Under the pieces are notes generated by a model. The model was not told the origin of the DNA, ran no database searches, and worked only from the letters and a program-made list of their open reading frames with translations. A stretch of DNA of 64,000 nucleotides from Rufibacter sediminis (GTDB taxonomy: Bacteria; Bacteroidota; Bacteroidia; Cytophagales; Hymenobacteraceae). The stretch covers positions 310,001 to 374,000 of the forward strand of contig NZ_JACOAF010000020.1 of the NCBI RefSeq assembly GCF_014269285.1. Direction: 5' to 3'. The position numbers and the translations under genes are program-made. Shown in pieces: positions 7,896-16,953 of this stretch; positions within the stretch are counted from its first letter, which is position 1, and each line of letters opens with the position of its first letter.

Positions 7896-8894
7896 ATGAC
7901 AACCGTTACCCTTATTCCCGGCGACGGGATAGGTCCTGAGATCACAGAAGCCGTGAAGGCGATCTTTGCAGCCGCACAAGTGCCCATCACCTGGGAAGAA
8001 GAAAACGCCGGACAAACCACTTTTGACGCCAAAGGTGAATTGATTCCTCAGTCTTTGCTGGACTCGCTGGAGCGCAATAAAATAGCCCTGAAAGGGCCTA
8101 TCACCACGCCGGTGGGCAAAGGCTTCAAGAGCATCAACGTACAGCTGCGCCAGAAATACGATCTGTATTCCAACGTGCGTCCGGCCAAAACCACGGCGGG
8201 GGTGAAAACCCGCTTCGAGAACGTGGACCTGGTTTTGTTCCGCGAGAACACCGAAGGGCTGTACTCTGGCCTGGAAACCTACGATGAGCGCCTGGGCATC
8301 TCTGATTCCATCGCGCGTGTGACCGTAGAAGGCTGCCATAAAATTGTACGTGCCGCGTTTCAGTACGCTGCCAAGCACAACCGTCCCAAAGTAACCGTAG
8401 CCCACAAAGCCAACATTCTGAAATCGGCGGGAAGATTGATTCTGGAGGCGGCCGCCAATGTGTCTAAGGAGTTTCCGCAGGTGCAGTGGGAAGAGAAAAT
8501 CATTGACAACATGTGCATGCAGCTGGTGAGCAAGCCAGAGCAGTTTGACGTGATTGTGACCACCAACCTCTTCGGGGACATTCTCTCTGATTTGTGCGCC
8601 GGTCTGGTAGGCGGTTTAGGCGTGGTATCCGGGGCCAACATCGGCGACGAGATGGCCATCTTTGAAGCCGTACACGGTTCTGCACCAGATATTGCAGGGC
8701 AAGGATTGGCTAACCCTACGGCCTTGCTACGTTCTGCCTTGATGATGCTCCAGCACATGGGCTTGCACGAACAGTCTGATAAGATTGAGAATGCGCTGGA
8801 GAAAACTTTGCTCAACAAAGACCAATGCACCCGTGACTTAGGCGGAACAGCCTCTACGTCAGAATTTGCCCAGCATATCATTTCAAATTTGTAA
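7896..8894 (+). CDS. Isocitrate/isopropylmalate family dehydrogenase (NAD-dependent isocitrate type)
   Basis: 332 residues. [11 protein letters not shown] at the N-terminus and the substrate loop [14 protein letters not shown] match short NAD-dependent isocitrate dehydrogenases rather than LeuB. The metal and substrate signature [19 protein letters not shown] is intact, followed by [17 protein letters not shown]. The enzyme would convert isocitrate to 2-oxoglutarate in the TCA cycle. Homoisocitrate or isopropylmalate activity cannot be excluded from sequence alone, but there are no leucine biosynthesis genes nearby. Confidence 0.85.
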   Translation: MTTVTLIPGDGIGPEITEAVKAIFAAAQVPITWEEENAGQTTFDAKGELIPQSLLDSLERNKIALKGPITTPVGKGFKSINVQLRQKYDLYSNVRPAKTTAGVKTRFENVDLVLFRENTEGLYSGLETYDERLGISDSIARVTVEGCHKIVRAAFQYAAKHNRPKVTVAHKANILKSAGRLILEAAANVSKEFPQVQWEEKIIDNMCMQLVSKPEQFDVIVTTNLFGDILSDLCAGLVGGLGVVSGANIGDEMAIFEAVHGSAPDIAGQGLANPTALLRSALMMLQHMGLHEQSDKIENALEKTLLNKDQCTRDLGGTASTSEFAQHIISNL

Positions 8895-8921
8895 CTTGTC
8901 TTGTTCTTTAAATAGACTTAT

Positions 8922-9470
8922 ATGAAAAAGCAATTGATAATTGCGTTGCTGCTTGCCGGAGGCCTTTGGACTTCTAGCTGTGAGAAAAAAGCAACCACAG
9001 AAGAAACCGCTACTGCCACCGAGCAGAACTCTTCAGAAGGCAGCGCTCCGGTTGCCGCCAATGATCCGGCTACCAACCCTAACGTAACGGGTCAGGAAGC
9101 CGTGAACCCCAATGCCCCTAAGCCGGTCATGACGTTCAAGGAAACCGAGTTCGATTTCGGGGACATCAAAGCTGACAAAAAGGTGGAGCATACGTTCACG
9201 TTCACTAACACCGGCAAAGCTCCGTTGATCATTGAGAACGCTTCCGCTACCTGCGGCTGTACCGTTCCAGAGTGGCCGCATGAGCCAGTTGCCCCGGGTG
9301 AAACGGGTAAGATCAAAGTGGTATTTGACCCAACCGGCAAATCTGGCCAGCAGTCAAAGCAAATCACCATCACTGCGAATACTGATCCGCAGATCAACCA
9401 GGTAAGCATTAAAACCAACATCACCGGCACAGTGCCACAGGCCGGAGCAGACGGACCTGTTCGTATGTAA
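8922..9470 (+). CDS. DUF1573 domain lipoprotein
   Basis: 182 residues. A type II signal peptide ends at the lipobox TSSC (Cys20). A Thr/Ala/Pro-rich linker follows to about residue 65. The DUF1573 immunoglobulin-like domain contains FDFGDIKADKKVEHTF, TNTGKAPLII, CGCTVPEWP and PVAPGETGKI. DUF1573 proteins are exported beta-sandwich (ASH/MSP-like) proteins of unknown role, frequent next to yajC in Bacteroidota. Two bases separate this stop from the upstream-most possible yajC start. Confidence 0.9.
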   Translation: MKKQLIIALLLAGGLWTSSCEKKATTEETATATEQNSSEGSAPVAANDPATNPNVTGQEAVNPNAPKPVMTFKETEFDFGDIKADKKVEHTFTFTNTGKAPLIIENASATCGCTVPEWPHEPVAPGETGKIKVVFDPTGKSGQQSKQITITANTDPQINQVSIKTNITGTVPQAGADGPVRM

Positions 9471-9484
9471 TCTTGAACAATCGT

Positions 9485-9820
9485 ATGCTAGCTATCTTAT
9501 TGCAAGCCTCCCCGGAGGGGGCAAACCTTTACTCTAATTTCCTGTTCATCGGGTTAATCATTCTGGTGTTCTATTTCTTCATGGTGCGTCCGCAGCAGAA
9601 GAAAGCCAAAGACCAGAAGAAGTTCCGCGAGGAGCTGAAGCGGGGCATGAACGTAGTCACCATTGGCGGACTGCACGGCCGACTGCTCAGCATAGACGAT
9701 GACACCGTTTGGATTGAGGTAGACAAAGGAATTAAACTAAAGTTTGACAAAGTAGCCATTGCGGTGGAAGCCACAAGCCGGGTGAACGCCAACACCCCCG
9801 CAGAGACTACTACTACGTAA
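9485..9820 (+). CDS. yajC: Preprotein translocase subunit YajC
   Basis: 111 residues. One N-terminal membrane helix (FLFIGLIILVFYFFMVRPQQKK, ending in the diagnostic RPQQKK) is followed by the small cytosolic domain with GMNVVTIGGLHGRLLSID. YajC associates with SecDF at the Sec translocon. The ATG at 9485 is preferred over an in-frame TTG at 9473. The end of the protein is a Thr-rich tail. Confidence 0.92.
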   Translation: MLAILLQASPEGANLYSNFLFIGLIILVFYFFMVRPQQKKAKDQKKFREELKRGMNVVTIGGLHGRLLSIDDDTVWIEVDKGIKLKFDKVAIAVEATSRVNANTPAETTTT

Positions 9821-9827
9821 GAGCCAC

Positions 9828-10808
9828 TTGCCATTCAATAAAACAAAGCAGGCCCTCCTCTGGTTACTGAGGCCATTCTCGCCCAAGCAGAAACAGTACT
9901 GGAGGGTGGTGTTGCTTTGTTTTATTACGGCGGCTACCTTTTGGCTGCTCAACGCCCTGAACAAAAGCTATACCACCCAGGTATCGTATCCCATCTTGTT
10001 CAGATACAACGCCAAGGAATATGTGCCGGTAAAGCCCCTGCCCGAGGAAGTTACCATCAACGTGACCGGAAAAGGCTGGAAGCTGCTCCGCAAGAACCTG
10101 CTGTTCAACGTGAAACCGGCAGAACTCACCATCCGGAACCTGCAAACCGTGAAGCGGTTGCCCGGACACGCCCTTCGGCCAGCCATCTCCAACGTGCTGG
10201 ACGGCCTCAACCTGAATTTTGTGGTCACGGACACCGTCAGCTTTGATTTTGACCGTCTGGTGACCCGTAAGCTGCCCCTGGCCATTGACACCACCCAGGT
10301 AAAAGTGGCACCGGGTCACGTCTTCATGGGCTCCGTTAAGATTCTCCCAGATTCGGTGACTTTCACCGGGCCAGAGCTCATCCTGAACCAATTCCCCAAC
10401 CCTTTCCCGTTAACGCTGCCTAATCAGAATTTTGCCGCACCTTTCAAGGGAGATGTGCCGCTCACCTATGACTATACCTCGTTGGTGAAAGCTGACGTGA
10501 GCGAGGCCGAGGTCCAGTTCAGGGTAATAGCGCTGGAGCGGAAAGAGATCATCGTGCAGCCTACCTTGCAAAACTTCCCCTCTGGCTATCGCTTGCGGCT
10601 GGTGAACGGCCCTGTGGTGCTTCAATACGCCTATTTGCCCCGTAACCGCGATTCTATTCAGGTGGAGCAGTTTCTGGTGGCCCTGGATTTCCAGAAGTTT
10701 AACCCCGCAGATTCTACCATTGTGCCTACCGTGCTGCAAAAAGCGCCCAAGACCAGACAGGTGACGCTATTGCCAGGAAAAGTGCAGATTTCATTAATGC
10801 CTGAGTAA
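9828..10808 (+). CDS. YbbR-like domain protein
   Basis: 326 residues. A basic N-terminus and one membrane helix (about 27-45, VVLLCFITAATFWLLNAL) are followed by repeated YbbR-like beta-rich segments (LPEEVTINVTGKGWKLL, PDSVTFTGPELILNQF). The only sensible start in frame is the TTG at 9828, 7 bp after the yajC stop. In other bacteria YbbR (CdaR) regulates the diadenylate cyclase CdaA, but no cdaA is adjacent here, so that role is unproven. Sits between yajC and coaE, as is usual in Cytophagales. Confidence 0.85.
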   Translation: MPFNKTKQALLWLLRPFSPKQKQYWRVVLLCFITAATFWLLNALNKSYTTQVSYPILFRYNAKEYVPVKPLPEEVTINVTGKGWKLLRKNLLFNVKPAELTIRNLQTVKRLPGHALRPAISNVLDGLNLNFVVTDTVSFDFDRLVTRKLPLAIDTTQVKVAPGHVFMGSVKILPDSVTFTGPELILNQFPNPFPLTLPNQNFAAPFKGDVPLTYDYTSLVKADVSEAEVQFRVIALERKEIIVQPTLQNFPSGYRLRLVNGPVVLQYAYLPRNRDSIQVEQFLVALDFQKFNPADSTIVPTVLQKAPKTRQVTLLPGKVQISLMPE

Positions 10809-10810
10809 GC

Positions 10811-11413
10811 ATGTTGAAGATAGGCATCACCGGCGGCATAGGGTCAGGCAAAAGCATTGTCTGCCGATGTTTTCAGTTGCTGGGCGTACCGGTCTATGAC
10901 TCTGATACCCGCGCCAAATGGGTGATGAACCATGACTCCGAACTGCGGGACCAGCTGATCGCCGCCTTTGGGCCGGAGACCTTTGATGCCCAGCAGAACC
11001 TGAACCGCGCGTACCTCAGCCAGAAAGTGTTCCATAACGCCCCTGAGCTGGCCAAGCTGAACGGACTGGTGCATCCGCAGGTGCGCAAAGACTTTTACTC
11101 TTGGGTCGCGCAACAGCAGACGCCCTATCTTCTCAAAGAGGCGGCCCTCATGTTCGAGTCCAACGCCTACACCCAGGTAGACCATGTGCTCACCGTGTCG
11201 GCACCATTGTCACTTCGGCTTTCGCGTACGCTCCAACGTGATCCGCACCGCACGGCCGCCGAGGTCGAGGCCATCATGGGCAAGCAATTATCGGAAGAGG
11301 AACGCGTCAGCCGCGCCCAATTTGTATTGTATAATGACGAAGCCCAATTAGTGCTGCCGCAGGTGGTACAATTGCACCAAAAGTTCCTCCAGCTAGCCTC
11401 TAAGGCGTTTTAA
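10811..11413 (+). CDS. coaE: Dephospho-CoA kinase
   Basis: 200 residues, normal CoaE length. The P-loop GGIGSGKS is at residues 8-15, followed by VYDSDTRAK, where the Asp acts in catalysis, and the KEAALMFESNAY lid region. It phosphorylates the 3' hydroxyl of dephospho-CoA, the last step of coenzyme A synthesis. It starts 2 bp after the ybbR-like gene, so it is translationally linked. A GTTTT/AAAC palindrome overlaps the stop codon. Confidence 0.95.
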   Translation: MLKIGITGGIGSGKSIVCRCFQLLGVPVYDSDTRAKWVMNHDSELRDQLIAAFGPETFDAQQNLNRAYLSQKVFHNAPELAKLNGLVHPQVRKDFYSWVAQQQTPYLLKEAALMFESNAYTQVDHVLTVSAPLSLRLSRTLQRDPHRTAAEVEAIMGKQLSEEERVSRAQFVLYNDEAQLVLPQVVQLHQKFLQLASKAF

Positions 11414-11441
11414 GGCTCTTTTCCAAAAACAGGTCCTAAAC
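11406..11441. repeat. GTTTT/AAAC palindrome, copy 5
   Basis: CGTTTTAAGGCTC...CAAAAACAGGTCCTAAAC overlaps the coaE stop codon (TAA inside GTTTTAAG). Inner stem imperfect. Confidence 0.6.
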
Positions 11442-11623
11442 CTAAGAAAACGCTTTATAGCGTTGACAAAATTCAATATTCAATTCCTGTAGAAGCATGC
11501 GGTAAAAAAGCCGTTTGTTGGAGACACTGCCATCAACTGAGGATGAGCGGTGAGGTTTCTAAAAGAGAGGTGCAATAATCGTTTATGTGGCCTTTCCGGT
11601 AACTCCTTACGGAGGCACCGGAA

Positions 11624-11641
11624 GACAAGGCATGCCTTGTC
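11624..11641. repeat. 18-bp perfect palindrome GACAAGGCATGCCTTGTC
   Basis: Self-complementary, followed by TCTACC. A related copy CAAGGCATGCCTTG with the same downstream TCTAC lies at 53800-53813, so this is a dispersed short repeat. Confidence 0.7.
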
Positions 11642-11710
11642 TCTACCTTGTTAAAATATCCTTAGGAAGGCCATTCCCAAAAAAAAGCATGGCTCTTTTA
11701 GATAGGGTCA

Positions 11711-12130
11711 TGTTTGAGGCTGCACCTCGCGGTAGTTTCAAACTGCCAATCATGTTAGGTCCAAGTCACAGACTTGAACCATAGAAAGTAAACCCACCCC
11801 TACCCCCTCCGAGGAGGGGAATAAAGTTCTGCAGATCTGAGGATGGAAATAAGACTTTACTGGAAAGCTCCCCTCCCTGGCTAAGGAGGGGCTGGTTCGC
11901 TGCCTCAGGTGGTAGGAACTTCTACTAAACGCACCAATTCCAGCCTTTCGGGAGAGCGCCTAAGCAGGTTCCGGTGCCGCAGGCATTGCGACCGCAGGGA
12001 GCAAAGGAAGCTGGTACAGCGCGAACCCGGAAGGCGGGGCCCCGCGGCCGTGAGCGCACGGAGGGAAACCATGAAACAGCCAAGCTCCTGCACCCACTCA
12101 AAATGCAGTCCTTCGCCAGCACAAGCAGAC
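11711..12130 (+). repeat. Long dispersed repeat, copy A
   Basis: Begins with the covarying hairpin module (11711-11781, middle hairpin GGTAGTTT-C-AAACTGCC), then AACCCACCCCTACC, GGAAAGCTCCCCTCC, CAGCCTTTCGGGAGAG, GGCGGGGCC and CTCCTGCACCCAC in the same order as on the minus strand at 24137-24557. Similarity is high with scattered substitutions and indels. Both copies lie in intergenic DNA. Confidence 0.8.
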
Positions 12131-12210
12131 TAAGATTGCAGCATCCAAAAACATCGGGTTGAACTTAGAGCAGTAAATCTTTCCCAAGTCAGAAGTAACC
12201 TCAGCCCTCC

Positions 12211-12245
12211 GTTTTAGGCCTGTTTTCCCAAATCCAGCCCTAAAC
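12211..12245. repeat. GTTTT/AAAC palindrome, copy 6
   Basis: GTTTTAGGCCTGTTTTCCCAAAT...CCTAAAC, 8 bp from the 3' end of the minus-strand GNAT-like gene. The left arm is consensus; the right arm is eroded. Confidence 0.65.
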
Positions 12246-12252
12246 TCAATTC

Positions 12253-13419
12253 CTATCTGATAATCGGGTACCGCGTAAACGGTTTCGACGGATCGAAAAT
12301 CTTCCGATAGGTAACATGCGTCTTGTAAATGCGGGCACCTAAACCGCGGGTCACCAGCATCATCTTCGGGTTGAAGTCACCCACCCAGTTCATCTCAATC
12401 TCGCGGGCCCTGTAGGCGTTCAGAGGGGCCTGGGAATGGCAGATCAGGTAAGAATCCACTCCCTTGGCCTGGAACTCGGGCACTACGCCGAAAATCACCC
12501 CAAACACTTTCTTGTCGGTGCGTTTGTTGTAGCGCCAGCGGTGGTAGAGGAACTTAAGTTTGGCCGGTAAGTTGAATTGGCCGTTCAGGTGCTTGAAGAT
12601 TTGGTTCAGCTCCGGTAGCATGATGAAGAACGCGATGGGCTTGCCTTCAAAGTAAACGAAGTTGATCAGCTGCTCCACCATCACGGGCTTCATGCTTTTC
12701 ACCATTTTCAGGGCCTTGTCCAGGGTCATCTCGTTGATACCGGAGTGGCCGGCCCATGCTTTGTTGTACACCTCCAGAAAGTCCTGCGCCAGTTTTTCCA
12801 GGTTGTTTTTGGAAGGATGGCCAAAACTGTAGCCTGGAATTGCATCCAGCGCTTCGGACCGTTGGTAGACTTTGTCGCTGAACCGGGCGTGCGTATCCAT
12901 GTAATAGGTGTACTGCTTGAAATACACCTGAAAACCGTAGTTCTCGAAAAGCTGTTGGTAGTATGGCGGGTGGTAAAACATGCCGAAGTTAGGCTCGGTA
13001 AAGCCCTGCACCAGCAATCCCCACCACCGGTCGCGCTCCCCGAAGTTGATGGGCCCGTCCATGGCTTCCATGCCCTGCGCCGACAACCAGTTTTTACACG
13101 CCTCAAACAGCGTATTGGCCGCTGCCTGGTCCTCTATACATTCAAAGAAACCCATGCCGCCGGTCACGTACTCAGAAGCATCTTTGGTTTTGTTGTTCAC
13201 GAACGCCGCCACCCGGCCAATGGCTTGGCCTTGGTCGTCCTGTAGAATCCACCGGATAGCCGTTCCGTTCTTGAAATTGGGGTTCTGTTTCGGGTCGAAC
13301 ACCTCTTCAATGTCCTTGTCCAGCGGCCGGATCCAGTTGGGGTGGTTCTGGTAAATAGCGGTAGGGAGGTCCAGAAAGGCTCTGACGTGGGCAGCGGTTT
13401 TTACTTCAACTAAGTGCAT
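12253..13419 (-). CDS. GNAT-like acyltransferase superfamily protein
   Basis: 388 residues, no signal peptide. The N-terminal half has an acyltransferase-like core (IYQNHPNWIRPLDKD, GQAIGRVAAFVN, GGMGFFECI). Then come GPINFGERDRWWGLLVQGF, a middle region with YNKAWAGHSG, and a second acyltransferase-like half (IAFFIMLPELNQIF, GVIFGVVPEFQAKGVDSYLI). This two-half layout is known from uncharacterised Bacteroidota GNAT-fold proteins; substrate unknown. A TAGTTTTG box lies about 23 bp upstream on the minus strand, supporting the start at 13419. Confidence 0.7.
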   Translation of the reverse strand: MHLVEVKTAAHVRAFLDLPTAIYQNHPNWIRPLDKDIEEVFDPKQNPNFKNGTAIRWILQDDQGQAIGRVAAFVNNKTKDASEYVTGGMGFFECIEDQAAANTLFEACKNWLSAQGMEAMDGPINFGERDRWWGLLVQGFTEPNFGMFYHPPYYQQLFENYGFQVYFKQYTYYMDTHARFSDKVYQRSEALDAIPGYSFGHPSKNNLEKLAQDFLEVYNKAWAGHSGINEMTLDKALKMVKSMKPVMVEQLINFVYFEGKPIAFFIMLPELNQIFKHLNGQFNLPAKLKFLYHRWRYNKRTDKKVFGVIFGVVPEFQAKGVDSYLICHSQAPLNAYRAREIEMNWVGDFNPKMMLVTRGLGARIYKTHVTYRKIFDPSKPFTRYPIIR

Positions 13420-13441
13420 AGGCGGGCGGGGCTAAGAAAGG

Positions 13442-13449
13442 CAAAACTA
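13442..13449 (-). promoter_or_regulatory. Candidate -7 box (TAGTTTTG) for the GNAT-like gene
   Basis: Matches the Bacteroidota -7 consensus TAnnTTTG on the minus strand, 23 bp before the start codon at 13419. The -33 element is not clear. Confidence 0.4.
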
Positions 13450-13870
13450 CGCAATCTGCGGCACATGCGTTCCTCACTGAGTTGTGCTTTTCTTGTTACT
13501 TCAGGAGTGGATCTCTGGTGCGTCTCTCCCTATCGGGCAATCACACGAAAAGCAAGATTCTGTTATCTACACTGGCGGCCATACTTCTCACCGCAGCTGC
13601 AGAGTGGTTTACGTAGGTGAAGAAACCATCCAAGCGAGCTACGAAAGGTAAATATGATGCGCAAGTGACCAAAGAACAGCAAGGCCATAAAGGACACGAG
13701 AAAAGCATCTCCTGTGGTTTCTTTGGCGGAGTCTCAAGTTTTGAAACGACTTTCCGGAAAAGGAGCTTAAAACGGGTTCCTCCTTTGGGTGGCTACTTGC
13801 AGAAGGAAGATGGGAAGAGTTCCTAGCTCAGGGAGAAAGGAGGTACAGGTTTGCAAATTGTTTGTAAACG
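13450..13870. other. Non-coding stretch upstream of the GNAT-like gene
   Basis: No gene with recognisable features. Two short open frames (13414-13620 and 13617-13826) show no family resemblance. One degenerate GTTTT/AAAAC palindrome is present at 13738-13773. Confidence 0.5.
13738..13773. repeat. GTTTT/AAAAC palindrome, copy 7 (degenerate)
   Basis: GTTTTGAAACGACTTTCCGGAAAAGG...CTTAAAAC. Flanks and the TTTCCGGAAAA loop are conserved; the stem is poor. Confidence 0.5.
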
Positions 13871-13901
13871 AAAAAAGCCTCACTGTGAAGTGAGGCTTTT
13901 T
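13871..13901 (-). terminator. Intrinsic terminator of tRNA-Val
   Basis: Read on the minus strand: AAAAAGCCTCACTTCACAGTGAGGCTTTTTT, a GC-rich 8-bp stem with a T-run, 4 bp after the tRNA 3' end. Confidence 0.9.
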
Positions 13902-13905
13902 GAAG

Positions 13906-13980
13906 TGGGGCGTGCTGGATTCGAACCAGCGACCCTCTGCTTGTAAGGCAGATGCTCTGAACCAGCTGAGCTAACACCCC
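13906..13980 (-). tRNA. tRNA-Val (anticodon TAC)
   Basis: The minus strand starts GGGGTGT and ends ACGCCCC plus A (7-bp acceptor stem with one T-G pair). The anticodon stem TCTGC/GCAGA encloses CTTACAA, giving anticodon TAC (valine). The T-arm CTGGTTCGAATCCAG is canonical. CCA is not encoded. Confidence 0.96.
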
Positions 13981-14153
13981 TTTTTTGTTTTTCGTTGACC
14001 TTTTGTCCCCGTTTGATGATGCAAATATGGGGGTTGTTTTTTAATCTACCAAATACCTTTTTGAAAAAAGTGCTAAAATTTCTGAAGAAACGTTTCCCCA
14101 TTGGAGCGGAACCGGTAGTGCCGTATATTTAACGCCTGAAAATCAGAAAGTTT

Positions 14154-16664
14154 GTGGGAAACAGAAAAAAAGCAGTCCGGATAATTTTTTTCGCTTTTGC
14201 CGGAATTTTTTTCGTGATGGCCCTGGGAGCAGGCGCGCTCTACCAGTATCAGGATAAAATTATCCGATTATTTGTGGCCGAGGCGAACCAGCACATCAAG
14301 ACCAAGGTGGCGGTAGAGAAGATTGAGGTGAGTTGGTGGGAGCAGTTTCCGCAGGTAGCCATCCGGCTGGAGAACGTAGAAGTAACCGAGGCGCTGCCCG
14401 GCAGTACGCGGCCGCTGGCCAAACTGAAGAAGATCTACAGCACCTTTCAGGTGTGGGACCTGTGGCTGGGAACGTACCGCCTCCGGGAAATCCATCTGGA
14501 AGAGGGCGAGGTGCACGCCCGGGTGTTGCCCAACGGAGATGTGAACTACCATTTCTTCCAAAGCGCCGATACCGTGCAGGAAGACAAACTAAGTTTCGAG
14601 CTGCAGAACATCAGCCTCCGCAACGTGCACGTCGTTTACCATGACCAGAAACGGCAGCAGCGGGTAGAGGCGCAGGCGCACGCCCTCTCGGCCAGCATGT
14701 CCTTTGAAGAGCACCTCCTCAAGATTGAAGCCCGCGGCAATACCCGCATCCACGCCATCAGCCTTAGCGCGGGTGATTTCCTGCGCGACAAAGAAATCAC
14801 CCTCAACAGCCACCTGCGCCTGGACACGCAAAAAGACCAGATTTCCATAGAGCCTTCTGAGGTGAAGATAGGCCAGGCCCTCTACGAAGTTGGCGGTCAG
14901 CTTGCCCACCGCGGCAAAACCCAGCTGGATCTTCAGGTCAAAGGCAAGAACACCGATGTGCAGTCGCTGCTGTCGCTCTTACCGCCCCGGTTCTCGCGGC
15001 AACTGGCCCAGTACCGCAGCAACGGGAATATCTACTTCAGCGGCACCGTAAAAGGCGAGATGTCTTCCCGCAAGAATCCGCACGTGGCGCTTTCCTTTGG
15101 GGCCCGGGATGCCTCGTTCTACAGCCCAAGCTATCAGGAGAAAATAGAGAAAGTCCATCTGGAAGGGCGATTTACGAACGGGGCGCAACAGAACAGCCAG
15201 ACCTCGGTGCTGGAGTTGCGCCACATCAAGGGCAGTCTGCACGGCAAACCGTTCAGCGGCGAAGTGGTGTACCGGAATTTCGCGAACCCAGACCTGCGTG
15301 TGCAGCTGAAAGCCCAGGTAGAAGTGGCGCACGTTTTGGGGCTGTTTCCGGTAAAAGACATCAGAAACGGCAGCGGACAGGCCCAAGTGCAGTTTGCCTT
15401 CGCGGGAAATCTGCGGGCGTTCAAGCAGAATCCAAACGGAGCGGGCATCAAAGCCAGCGGCCAGGCTACCTTGAAACAGGTACGTCTACAGTTGCGGCAA
15501 CATCCGGTGCCGTTGTCGGGACTGAACGGTTCGTTTGTGTTCCGGAAGAACGATGTGGCCATCTCTCACCTGAACGGCCGCATGGGTAGCTCTGATTTCA
15601 AAGTCCAGGGGCAGCTCAGGAACGTGTTGGCCTGGCTTTTCCTGCGGGGGCAGACCCTGCGGGTAGAGGCCGATGTGGCGGTGGGAGCCTTGAACCTGAA
15701 CCAGATTCTGACGGCTTCGTCAAGTTCCGACGCAAAAGGGCTGGGGAAAAGCAAAGCCGCCGCTTCGTACGCCTTCAACATGCCCGCGCATCTGGAGCTG
15801 GACCTCACCACCTCGGCCCGCCGCGTGACGTTCCGGCGGTTTAAAGGGCGTCAGTTACAGGGGCGCATTCAACTGAAAGGCCAAGTGCTCTCCACGCCGG
15901 GCATGGCGGTGAACGCCGCCGGAGGAACCTTCAGCATCAGGGGCCGGATGGATGCCCGCCGACCCTTGATCAAAGTGACTTCTACGGCTAACCTGGCGAA
16001 CATTCACGTGGACAGCCTTTTCTATGTCTTCGAGGATTTCGGGCAGACCTTTGTCACGCAACGTCACCTGCGCGGCCAGCTGACGGCCCAGATTGAGTCA
16101 GACACGTACCTGGACCATCACCTCTCGCCCCGCACAGATCTGGTGCAGGCGAAAGTCAAAACCACGTTGCGCAATGGGCAGCTGATCCATTTCGCGCCCA
16201 TGCAGAAGCTCGGCTTGTTTGTGAAACGCGATGAACTGGCCAACCTCCGCTTCTCCGAGATCCGGAACAACTTCTACATCCAGAACCGCACCGTCTTCAT
16301 TCCGGAGATGGAAATCAAGACCAGCGCCACCCGTTTGTCTTCCATCACCGTCTCGGGCACCCACACCTTTGACCAGCAGATGGACTACCGCGTGCGCCTG
16401 CCCCTCAAAGCCAACAAGCGCGACAAAGACGAGCGCTTCGGCGTGATCGCCGCCGAGCCATCCTATAGCCCGAACCTGTTTCTCACCGTCAAGGGCCAGG
16501 AAGGCAACTTCAAGGTCGCCTATGACCAGCAGCGGGTAAAGCAGAAAGTAGCCGCCGACCTGAAGCGCGAGAAAAAGGTGCTCAAGGAGATCTTCCAGGG
16601 CAAACACCAGGAAAAGAAGGAAGCCAAAACCGTAAAGCCCTCCACCGAATACTTCGAGTTCTGA
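14154..16664 (+). CDS. AsmA-family protein
   Basis: 836 residues. One N-terminal membrane helix (about 8-28, RIIFFAFAGIFFVMALGAGAL) precedes the AsmA start motif (VAEANQHIKTKVAVEKIEVSWWEQFPQVAIRLENVEV). The long periplasmic part is rich in beta-strands (repeated GxIxLKGxV, LxLxVxGxN). AsmA-C-like sequence near the end (LRNGQLIHFAPMQKL, FSEIRNNFYIQNRTVFIPEMEI) is the usual C-terminal domain. AsmA/TamB-type proteins bridge inner and outer membrane and are linked to lipid transport. The start is a GTG at 14154; no ATG fits the N-terminal pattern. Ends in a Lys-rich cytosol-like tail. Confidence 0.88.
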   Translation: MGNRKKAVRIIFFAFAGIFFVMALGAGALYQYQDKIIRLFVAEANQHIKTKVAVEKIEVSWWEQFPQVAIRLENVEVTEALPGSTRPLAKLKKIYSTFQVWDLWLGTYRLREIHLEEGEVHARVLPNGDVNYHFFQSADTVQEDKLSFELQNISLRNVHVVYHDQKRQQRVEAQAHALSASMSFEEHLLKIEARGNTRIHAISLSAGDFLRDKEITLNSHLRLDTQKDQISIEPSEVKIGQALYEVGGQLAHRGKTQLDLQVKGKNTDVQSLLSLLPPRFSRQLAQYRSNGNIYFSGTVKGEMSSRKNPHVALSFGARDASFYSPSYQEKIEKVHLEGRFTNGAQQNSQTSVLELRHIKGSLHGKPFSGEVVYRNFANPDLRVQLKAQVEVAHVLGLFPVKDIRNGSGQAQVQFAFAGNLRAFKQNPNGAGIKASGQATLKQVRLQLRQHPVPLSGLNGSFVFRKNDVAISHLNGRMGSSDFKVQGQLRNVLAWLFLRGQTLRVEADVAVGALNLNQILTASSSSDAKGLGKSKAAASYAFNMPAHLELDLTTSARRVTFRRFKGRQLQGRIQLKGQVLSTPGMAVNAAGGTFSIRGRMDARRPLIKVTSTANLANIHVDSLFYVFEDFGQTFVTQRHLRGQLTAQIESDTYLDHHLSPRTDLVQAKVKTTLRNGQLIHFAPMQKLGLFVKRDELANLRFSEIRNNFYIQNRTVFIPEMEIKTSATRLSSITVSGTHTFDQQMDYRVRLPLKANKRDKDERFGVIAAEPSYSPNLFLTVKGQEGNFKVAYDQQRVKQKVAADLKREKKVLKEIFQGKHQEKKEAKTVKPSTEYFEF

Positions 16665-16678
16665 GCTAGGGAAGAGAA

Positions 16679-16715
16679 CGTTTTAAGGCTGATTTTCTGA
16701 AAAAGGGCTTAAAAG
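16679..16715. repeat. GTTTT/AAAAG palindrome, copy 8
   Basis: CGTTTTAAGGCTGATTTTCTGAAAAAGGGCTTAAAAG, 15 bp after the asmA-like stop codon. Stem imperfect, loop conserved. Confidence 0.6.
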
Positions 16716-16953
16716 TATTTAGCTATAGAATTGACGGGCAAAGCAAATTCAGAAGACACTAATTACTATATTGCTTAATACTTGTAACTGATGAAAACTA
16801 AGTAGTGAATGAGGAGGCTCGTTATTGTTTGAATTTTTAGATAGTTTTATAATAAAAGTGCCCAAAGCATTGAATAGCCTATTGAATACTTATTAAATAT
16901 CTAATCTTTATATTCTCTGTATGCAACAGAAATAGTTTCTTCTACCCCTTATT

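Larger units (their letters stand above)
11414..12252. other. 0.84-kb repeat-rich gap between convergent coaE and GNAT-like gene
   Basis: No gene is supported. It holds palindrome copies 5 and 6, an 18-bp perfect palindrome (11624-11641) and copy A of a 0.4-kb long repeat (11711-12130). Small open frames at 11905-12162 belong to the long repeat. The same peptides appear in a different frame in the other copy, so they are not maintained as protein. Confidence 0.65.

Noticed and set aside
11905-12162. Small open frames that seemed conserved between 11.9 kb and 24.2 kb
   Set aside because: The shared peptides lie in different frames relative to each other in the two copies because of indels, so the similarity is at DNA level (repeat), not protein level.
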